This document shows positions 1 to 4,645 of a stretch of 8,814 nucleotides of DNA, piece by piece; positions within the stretch are counted from its first letter, which is position 1, and each line of letters starts with the position of its first letter. Under the pieces are notes generated by a model, which ran no database searches, was not told where the DNA came from, and saw only the letters and a program-made list of their open reading frames with translations. The translations under genes and the position numbers were made by a program. Origin of the DNA: Kordiimonadaceae bacterium (GTDB taxonomy: Bacteria; Pseudomonadota; Alphaproteobacteria; Sphingomonadales; Emcibacteraceae); the NCBI GenBank assembly GCA_018699075.1, contig JABIPV010000138.1, forward strand, positions 1-8,814, in the 5' to 3' direction.

Positions 1-503
1 AGTCGGAAGTGGCGGTTTCGGACCTCGTGGATATGTTTTTACTGCTTCTTTCACCAGGCGGTGGTGATGAATTACAGGGCATTAAGCGTGGTATTATGGA
101 AATTGCAGATTTGGTCGTGGTTAATAAAGCCGATGGGGATTTTATCAATGCGGCCAGAATAGCCGCCAGTGATTGCGAAAACGCTCTTCATTTAATGCAA
201 CCAAAAAGCAAAAATTGGACCGTTAATGTATTACAAGCCAGCGCCCTAAATAATATCGGCCTTGAAGAAGTTTGGCAAAATATCCAGTCCTATAAAGCGA
301 CTATGTTAGAACACGGTGAATTCGAAAGCCGTAGGGATCAACAAAATATTGCTGCCGTTTGGTCAGAAGTAAATGAGATAATGATTGATCATCTTAAACA
401 GCAAAAGTTTGATAAAATCGATGCGGTTGAACGAGCAGTAAAAAATAAAAAAATAACCGCCTCCGCCGCGGCAAGAGAATTACTTAGTTCTGTTTTAGAT
501 TAG
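1..503 (+). CDS. meaB: Methylmalonyl-CoA mutase-associated GTPase MeaB (ArgK family), 3' part only
   Basis: This is the C-terminal part of a G3E-family P-loop GTPase that acts in the cytoplasm as a chaperone of adenosylcobalamin-dependent methylmalonyl-CoA mutase, gating cofactor loading and protecting the mutase from inactivation. The frame is open at the window edge (first full codon at base 3). It begins with S-E-V, and the preceding two bases fit the last two of a Gln codon, giving the family's G-Q-S-E-V motif just after switch II. The conserved stretch PGGGDELQGIKRGI follows, then the G4 guanine-specificity motif NKAD at bases 123-134. The remaining helical C-terminal extension is typical of MeaB and mediates dimerisation. 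The Walker A and switch regions lie upstream, outside the window. A GTG at base 9 is internal and is not the real start. No mutase gene is visible; it may lie upstream. The family call is secure. Confidence 0.93.
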   Translation, partial: SEVAVSDLVDMFLLLLSPGGGDELQGIKRGIMEIADLVVVNKADGDFINAARIAASDCENALHLMQPKSKNWTVNVLQASALNNIGLEEVWQNIQSYKATMLEHGEFESRRDQQNIAAVWSEVNEIMIDHLKQQKFDKIDAVERAVKNKKITASAAARELLSSVLD

Positions 504-648
504 TTAAGTATACTGTCACAACACCCATTGATTAAAGCAAATCTAAGCGGCTCTATCTTTTTAATTTTGAATCTTGCCGACTTATTTTGATAAAATGTAC
601 CATAAAATTTGCAATTCAATCTTTTTAGGTATATTTACGGGATAATTC

Positions 649-677
649 TTGACGGATATGGTCCTATCTACTATATA
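649..677 (+). promoter_or_regulatory. Predicted sigma70-type promoter of rpmB
   Basis: TTGACG (649-654) and TATATA (672-677) are separated by exactly 17 bp. Each matches the sigma70 -35 or -10 consensus at five of six positions. The DNA upstream is AT-rich. The site lies in the otherwise empty gap between meaB and rpmB. A start near 684 would leave a leader of roughly 75 nt before the L28 start codon. No terminator for meaB is obvious, so read-through may add to expression. This is inferred from sequence only. Confidence 0.6.
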
Positions 678-748
678 CCGCTTTCAAGTTTTATAGGGCC
701 TTTAAGATGATTCTTATTGTGTTATCAATAGATATAGAAATTTAAGCT

Positions 749-755
749 AAGGAAA
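749..755 (+). promoter_or_regulatory. Shine-Dalgarno site of rpmB
   Basis: AAGGAAA ends five bases before the ATG at 761. It is the clearest and best-spaced ribosome binding site in the window, as expected for a highly expressed ribosomal protein, and it fixes the rpmB start. Confidence 0.7.
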
Positions 756-760
756 AGACG

Positions 761-1051
761 ATGTCACGAGTATGTGAATTAACAGGCAAAGCTGTAATGA
801 GCGGTAATAACGTGAGCCATGCGCTTAACAGAACCCGTCGTAAATTCCGTCCAAATCTTACTAAAGTAACACTTCTTAGTGATATTCTTGGTCAAGCGAT
901 CAAAATGCGTATTTCAACTCACGCGCTTCGCAGTGTTGAACATAACGGTGGATTAGATAACTATCTTGTAAAAGCAAGTGAAGGTACTCTTTCATTAAAA
1001 GCAAGACGTGTTAAAAAATTGATCAAAAAGAAAATGGCTGCTGCAGCATAA
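761..1051 (+). CDS. rpmB: 50S ribosomal protein L28
   Basis: L28 is a small basic protein of the large ribosomal subunit. The product has 96 residues and opens with the family hallmark MSRVCELTGK. The central NRTRRKFRPNL segment follows, then the alphaproteobacterial-type C-terminal half (STHALRSVEHNGGLDNYL) and a Lys/Arg-rich end. About 95-100 residues is usual in alphaproteobacteria, longer than the roughly 78-residue enterobacterial form. Only the first Cys (residue 5) is present, so it looks like a zinc-independent L28. The gene stands alone: its own promoter lies at 649-677 and an intrinsic terminator follows 22 bases after the stop. It is not paired with rpmG (L33) as it is in E. coli. 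The start is fixed by AAGGAAA five bases upstream and by the conserved N-terminus. Confidence 0.98.
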   Translation: MSRVCELTGKAVMSGNNVSHALNRTRRKFRPNLTKVTLLSDILGQAIKMRISTHALRSVEHNGGLDNYLVKASEGTLSLKARRVKKLIKKKMAAAA

Positions 1052-1073
1052 TTTTTTTTCAATAAGTTAACAG

Positions 1074-1102
1074 AAGCCGCTTTTTTTAAGGCGGCTTTTT
1101 TT
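1074..1102 (+). terminator. Intrinsic terminator after rpmB
   Basis: The arms AAGCCGC (1074-1080) and GCGGCTT (1091-1097) are perfect complements. The stem can extend inward by a G-U and two A-T pairs, leaving a TTTT loop. A run of seven T (1096-1102) follows, part of it used by the stem. The position just after the rpmB stop, and the orientation of the T-tract, mark a Rho-independent terminator for plus-strand transcription. Confidence 0.92.
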
Positions 1103-1247
1103 GTGGCATTTAATTAAGTAAAGTTTTAAATTATTACTAAGAAAAATTTCATAATCTTATACTAATGTATGTTTTCAAATAGTTTTTTTATAGTAAATAT
1201 TTTCGCGTATCAAATGGACTAGTTTTTAGTGCAGAGCTGTTTTAGCC

Positions 1248-1259
1248 TATAGCGCTGTA
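1248..1259 (+). promoter_or_regulatory. Imperfect palindrome just upstream of the tetR-type gene, candidate operator
   Basis: TATAGCGCTGTA is a 12-bp palindrome with one mismatched pair (t1250 against g1257), centred on AGCGCT and ending 18 bp before the likely start codon. TetR-family proteins often bind such sites in front of their own gene. The element is short for a TetR operator (usually 14 bp or more) and lies in AT-rich DNA, so chance is a real alternative. The only promoter-like box noted upstream is TATACT at 1158-1163, which has a poor -35. Confidence 0.25.
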
Positions 1260-1268
1260 TGTATCATG

Positions 1269-1272
1269 AGGA
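1269..1272 (+). promoter_or_regulatory. Ribosome binding site deciding the tetR-type start
   Basis: AGGA lies five bases before the ATG at 1278. An in-frame ATG at 1266 overlaps this element and has no comparable site in front of it, so 1278 is the better start. Confidence 0.5.
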
Positions 1273-1277
1273 AAAAT

Positions 1278-1835
1278 ATGACTAAAAAAGTAATATCAGC
1301 AAACATTATTGACGCCGCAAAAAAAGAATTTCAAAAACGTGGGTATAATGAAACAAGTGTAGAAGATATTATCGAAGCCGCAGGCATAAGCGCGGACGAA
1401 TTTTTAGAATGTTTTGATGATAAGGAAGCCTGCTGCAAAAAAGTTTTAAAAGTTTATGAAAAAGAAGTAAAAAACACTTTAAGTAAACTTGATGAACAAG
1501 GCAACCCGCGTCAGCGTTTGAGCCTTTATCTTGACGGATATATTGAAAGTGCGGAAACATTAGCCGAACAAGGTGATCCGATTTTAAACCTCTATTATGA
1601 TTTAAGAAACATGGATAATGCCATCGTAGAACTTGTAGAAGGTCTTTTGAAATTGCAACATATGTGGATTGATGAACAATTTATCATAATGTTAAAATCT
1701 AATAGTGCTGTCGATCAAGGGGATCGACTAATGGCCGCTGTTTGTGGTCTTTTACTGGTATCAAAATTAAGTAATGATCCCGCGATGTTGAAAAACCAAA
1801 TTATTCAATTGAAATCCTGGATACGCACAATGTAA
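1278..1835 (+). CDS. TetR/AcrR-family transcriptional regulator
   Basis: A predicted cytoplasmic DNA-binding regulator of 185 residues, within the usual TetR range of about 180-220. The N-terminal domain (residues 5-55) has the classic layout: an opening helix (IIDAAKKEFQKRGYNETSV), then the helix-turn-helix DIIEAAGISADEFLECF, then the DKEACCKKVL start of helix 4. The rest is alpha-helical with no recognisable ligand signature, so the inducer cannot be predicted. The recognition-helix region reads S-A-D-E-F-L-E-C-F. It carries three acidic residues and lacks the usual G-T-F/L-Y pattern, which is odd for a DNA contact surface. A co-oriented AmpG-type permease starts 81 bp downstream and may be a target or operon partner; a small palindrome at 1248-1259 could allow autoregulation. 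The family is certain from the HTH; the regulated process is unknown. An alternative start at 1266 adds four residues. Confidence 0.88.
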   Translation: MTKKVISANIIDAAKKEFQKRGYNETSVEDIIEAAGISADEFLECFDDKEACCKKVLKVYEKEVKNTLSKLDEQGNPRQRLSLYLDGYIESAETLAEQGDPILNLYYDLRNMDNAIVELVEGLLKLQHMWIDEQFIIMLKSNSAVDQGDRLMAAVCGLLLVSKLSNDPAMLKNQIIQLKSWIRTM

Positions 1836-1879
1836 TCCGCTTGGGTAAATGAGCCTTGACCTTGCCATAATGATGGGCC

Positions 1880-1909
1880 ACTCTACGGAAAATAAATAAC
1901 CTATAGAGT
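1880..1909 (+). repeat. Inverted repeat in front of the permease, possible hairpin or operator
   Basis: ACTCTA (1880-1885) and TAGAGT (1904-1909) are exact inverse complements separated by 18 bases. The right arm contains AGAG (1905-1908), the only ribosome-binding-like element before the TTG start at 1917. If the arms pair in mRNA they would cover it. As DNA it could be a spaced operator half-site pair. Six-base arms with an 18-base spacer arise easily by chance, so this is tentative. Confidence 0.2.
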
Positions 1910-1916
1910 ATTTTAA

Positions 1917-3293
1917 TTGTCACAATCCACAGGCTCAGAAAAAACTACAATAAATGCTATTGAAGTCTATTTAAAACCCAAAGTCATTGCGATTTTGTTT
2001 TTAGGTTTTTCGTCGGGCGTACCTTACGGTATTTTAACTGGAGCGCTAAGCTACTGGGTTTCAAAAATTGATTTATCGCCCAGTGAAATAAGCATTCTCG
2101 CTTCCGCAGGTTTTCCCTATACCATAAAATTTTTATGGTCACCGTTTGTTGATCAGGCGAAATTGCCTTTTTTAAATAAACTGTTTGGTCAGCGAAGAAG
2201 TTGGCTTTTGCTTTCCCAATTACTTCTTATTATATCCATAGGTTATCTTGGCTTTACATCACCGATAGAAAATTATTCGCAGACGTATTTCGCCGCATTT
2301 CTGATTGCTCTATTTGGCGCAACACAGGATATCGTCATTGATGGATTTCGGATTGAAGTCTTAGAAGATGATGAGCAGGCAGCCGGTGCCGCGCTTTATA
2401 TTTATGGCTACAGGATTGCCGCGATTATTCTTTCAGTTGGTACGATTTATGTTTACGGACTTTTTGACATCGACTGGTCATTTTTATTCATAATTGGCAG
2501 TTCATTAATGGCGGTAGGAATGATTGCGGCCATATATTTAAGGGAACCGGAACATAAAGCTACTGAAGAAAAAAAACGCATAGAGCAAGAACTGGAAACT
2601 ATTTTAATAAGACAAAATATCGCTTCGACAAAATTTAGGGAATATTCAGCGTGGCTATATATGACTGTCATTGCGCCATTTAAGGAATTTATAACCCGAA
2701 GAGGCTGGTACGTATTTCTACTGTTAGCCATATTTTATAAACTTGGGGATAGTTTAGCATTATCTCTACAAACAAAATTTTTCCTCTCTATGGGATTTGA
2801 TGATTTTGTTATTGCTAATGCGGGTAAAGCCGTTGGTTTTTGGGCATTGCTCGCTGGTTTAGCCGTGGGAGGTGCATTAATGAATAAGGTCGGTTTATGG
2901 AAGGCATTAATGGTTTGTGCCATTCTTCAGCTGCTTTCAAATTTATCTTTTTCTGCCCTTTATGTAATTGGCACTAATTCTTATTTTTTAGCCTTCACGA
3001 TGGGATTTGAAAATTTTGCTACGGGAATGGGGGCGACGGTTCTTGTGGCCTATCTGTCGCTATTATGTAATAAATCATTTACGATTACCCAGTTCGCTCT
3101 GTTAAGTGCATTGACGCAATTTACCAGTAAAATTCTTTCTTCGCCTAGCGGTTATATCGTCGAATATACTGACTGGTTCTGGTTTTTCATCATTACAGCA
3201 ATATTTGCGATACCAGGAGTATTATTGTTGTTTTGGATAAAATACATAGAAGACATTGATAAGAAATTAGACCTTGCGCACGATCAACTTTAG
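1917..3293 (+). CDS. AmpG-family MFS permease (muropeptide transporter-like)
   Basis: An inner-membrane major facilitator protein of 458 residues. AmpG proteins import anhydromuropeptides for cell-wall recycling; relatives include acetyl-CoA and siderophore permeases. Family motifs are spread over the length: GFSSGVP (residues 30-36), GFPYTIKFLWSPFVD (65-79), GATQDIVIDGFRIE (134-147) with its membrane-embedded Asp pair, FENFATGMG (364-372) and TQFALLSAL (391-399). Hydrophobic segments fit about 12 helices, with a charged loop at 208-260 between helices 6 and 7. The start is TTG: an in-frame stop lies immediately upstream, no ATG is near, and the N-terminal sequence YLKPKVIAILFLGF fits the family. 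The ribosome binding site is weak (AGAG, eight bases away). No cell-wall recycling gene (nagZ, ampD, anmK) is nearby, so the substrate is unproven. A TetR-type regulator precedes it. The 3' end overlaps the convergent gene by 27 bp. Confidence 0.85.
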   Translation: MSQSTGSEKTTINAIEVYLKPKVIAILFLGFSSGVPYGILTGALSYWVSKIDLSPSEISILASAGFPYTIKFLWSPFVDQAKLPFLNKLFGQRRSWLLLSQLLLIISIGYLGFTSPIENYSQTYFAAFLIALFGATQDIVIDGFRIEVLEDDEQAAGAALYIYGYRIAAIILSVGTIYVYGLFDIDWSFLFIIGSSLMAVGMIAAIYLREPEHKATEEKKRIEQELETILIRQNIASTKFREYSAWLYMTVIAPFKEFITRRGWYVFLLLAIFYKLGDSLALSLQTKFFLSMGFDDFVIANAGKAVGFWALLAGLAVGGALMNKVGLWKALMVCAILQLLSNLSFSALYVIGTNSYFLAFTMGFENFATGMGATVLVAYLSLLCNKSFTITQFALLSALTQFTSKILSSPSGYIVEYTDWFWFFIITAIFAIPGVLLLFWIKYIEDIDKKLDLAHDQL

Positions 3294-3662
3294 TTGAGTT
3301 GAAAAGCGTGATTTACGTGTTACCATATGAAGGCCGTGCTGTTCTAGTAAGAACATGATGTTTTTTGAATTAAAGAAATTTACTTGGTTTGGTAAGGGCG
3401 TCGGGGTTTTATAAAAGCGACTAACTGGTATGGATAGCTCGAAAGTTTCACCTTTTTTTACACTGTTGTATTTATCTTTAAAGTATTGATTAATATCATC
3501 CGTAAAAATCAATTGGTCATTGTTATTGATATTGTCACAACTCGGTTTTTTTTTAAAACCACAAAAACCACACATAAATAAGGAAGGCGAGGTTTGACCA
3601 AGGCCCGAAGCTGCACCGCAAACATCGCATTTATCTATGGTTTTATTTTTTAATTTGTTCAT
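3267..3662 (-). CDS. Hypothetical zinc-ribbon protein with a methyltransferase-tail-like C-terminus
   Basis: A 131-residue protein with no name I recognise. The N-terminus has two CxxC knuckles, CDVC (12-15) and CGFC (31-34), separated by 15 residues. This is a typical zinc ribbon like those at the front of many class I SAM-dependent methyltransferases. Residues 68-116 (VKKGETFELSIP, then PNQVNFFNSKNIMFLLEQHG) resemble the end of such enzymes: the 'LKPGG...l.vP' strand and the 'H-x-n-F-F-s...l..lle..G' helix. The Rossmann core with the glycine-rich SAM site, normally between them, is absent. It may be an internally deleted remnant or a genuine non-catalytic mini-protein. The ATG at 3660-3662 is preceded by AAGGAT (minus strand, 3675-3680), spaced by 12 bases, which is rather long. 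It runs divergently from olsB and convergently into the permease gene. That the gene is real is likely; the methyltransferase link is inference. Confidence 0.65.
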   Translation of the reverse strand: MNKLKNKTIDKCDVCGAASGLGQTSPSLFMCGFCGFKKKPSCDNINNNDQLIFTDDINQYFKDKYNSVKKGETFELSIPVSRFYKTPTPLPNQVNFFNSKNIMFLLEQHGLHMVTRKSRFSTQLKLIVRKV

Positions 3663-3794
3663 AAGAATTCTTTTATCCTTTTATGTGGGGCCGGTAAATG
3701 AAAAGAAATAAAAAATCATTTGGTTCAATCCATAAATAACTATATCATTTCAAAGCATCGCGCTATGCGTATTTTAGAGGGCCAAATCAGAAAT

Positions 3795-4628
3795 ATGAAC
3801 ATCACTTCTCATAACGAAAATTTGTCGACTGATGATGATGTTATCTGTGTAACAAACGGTGACATTGAAGTAAGACTGGCGCGAACAGTTGAAGAAATTG
3901 AAGCTGGTCAGGCCCTTCGATATCAAGTTTTTTTTGAAGAACTGGGTGCAAATCCAAGTGATGATGTGAAGAAACAATCTCGGGATTTTGACCAATTTGA
4001 TGATATTTGTGATCATCTTCTGGCCTTTGATAATTCAAAAAAGGGTCCTGATAAAGTCGTAGCAACCTACCGTTTGCTCCGCGAAGAAGTGATAAATGGC
4101 CCTGAAGATTTTTATTCATCCACTGAATTTGATCTTAGCAATCTATATAATGAACATTTTCGTACTTTAATTGGGGACAGGCAATTATTGGAACTTGGCA
4201 GAAGTTGTGTGAAGTTTGAATATAGAACAAATGCCATAATGCAGTTAATGTGGCGATTTATTGCCCGTTATGTGGACAAGCATAAAGTTGCTTACCTTTT
4301 TGGTTGCGCGAGTATGCCGGGTGTAGATATTGAGAATATAAAACTGCCTCTTACGCATTTATATCATAATTATAAAACTCCGGATGAATATAATATACCA
4401 GCAATAAAAAGCATGGCAGAAGATATGAATTATTATCCTGCGGATGAATATGATAAAAAGGCGGCGCTACGGGCGCTTGCGCCTTTAGTGAAAGGTTATT
4501 TACGTCTGGGGTGTTTTGTTGGTGATGGTGCCGTCATTGATAGAATATTTAATTCAATAGATGTCTTTATACTATTACCAATTGATCGACTTGAAAGTCG
4601 GTATTTATCATTGTTTGATGACAAGTAA
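3795..4628 (+). CDS. olsB: OlsB-type L-ornithine N-alpha-acyltransferase (GNAT fold)
   Basis: OlsB transfers a 3-hydroxyacyl chain from acyl-ACP to the alpha-amino group of ornithine, giving lyso-ornithine lipid, the first step to phosphorus-free ornithine lipids. It acts in the cytoplasm or at the inner membrane. Numbered from the ATG at 3795 (277 residues), family blocks appear in order: EVRLARTVEEIEAGQALRYQ with R42-Y43 in the opening GNAT helix, RDFDQFDDICDHL (63-75), VVATYRLL, the core ELGRSCV (133-139) ending the acyl-carrier-binding strand, YLFGCASMPG (167-176), and a C-terminal block with KGYLRLG, GDGAV and the DVFILLP strand. The start is uncertain. ATG 3795 has AGAGGG 13 bases upstream; ATG 3765 (+10 residues) and TTG 3720 (+25) are in-frame alternatives without good ribosome sites. 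mutS begins 17 bp after the stop, suggesting co-transcription. No olsA (the second acyltransferase, PlsC-like) is in the window. Confidence 0.87.
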   Translation: MNITSHNENLSTDDDVICVTNGDIEVRLARTVEEIEAGQALRYQVFFEELGANPSDDVKKQSRDFDQFDDICDHLLAFDNSKKGPDKVVATYRLLREEVINGPEDFYSSTEFDLSNLYNEHFRTLIGDRQLLELGRSCVKFEYRTNAIMQLMWRFIARYVDKHKVAYLFGCASMPGVDIENIKLPLTHLYHNYKTPDEYNIPAIKSMAEDMNYYPADEYDKKAALRALAPLVKGYLRLGCFVGDGAVIDRIFNSIDVFILLPIDRLESRYLSLFDDK

Positions 4629-4645
4629 AGCTAAAGAATTGTGCA

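Noticed and set aside
707..745. Twelve-codon upstream frame in the rpmB leader (ATG 707, stop TAA 743-745)
   Set aside because: It has no ribosome binding site, and a frame this short is expected by chance. It is kept only as a note under the leader finding.
1369..1560. Minus-strand open frame of 63 codons
   Set aside because: It lies wholly inside the TetR-type gene and shows no family motif or ribosome site. It is a shadow of the real frame.
1856..1885. TTGACC (1856-1861) as the -35 of a permease promoter
   Set aside because: No acceptable -10 box lies 16-18 bp downstream; the sequence there is CTCTAC-like.
1246..1906. CCTATAG occurring before both the TetR-type gene (1246-1252) and the permease (1900-1906), considered as a shared operator
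   Set aside because: A seven-base match is weak, and the same word also occurs inside glnD near 8484, so chance explains it.
2453..2923. Two minus-strand open frames within the permease gene
   Set aside because: Both sit antisense to an intact, motif-rich MFS gene and have no recognisable protein features.
3284..3297. Inverted repeat TCAACT-TT-AGTTGA at the permease stop, considered as a terminator
   Set aside because: A realistic stem has only five pairs, mostly A-T, and no T-tract follows on either strand.
3774..4119. Two overlapping minus-strand frames at the olsB 5' end
   Set aside because: They are antisense to conserved OlsB blocks, and their translations (His/Leu/Gln-rich) look like frame artefacts.
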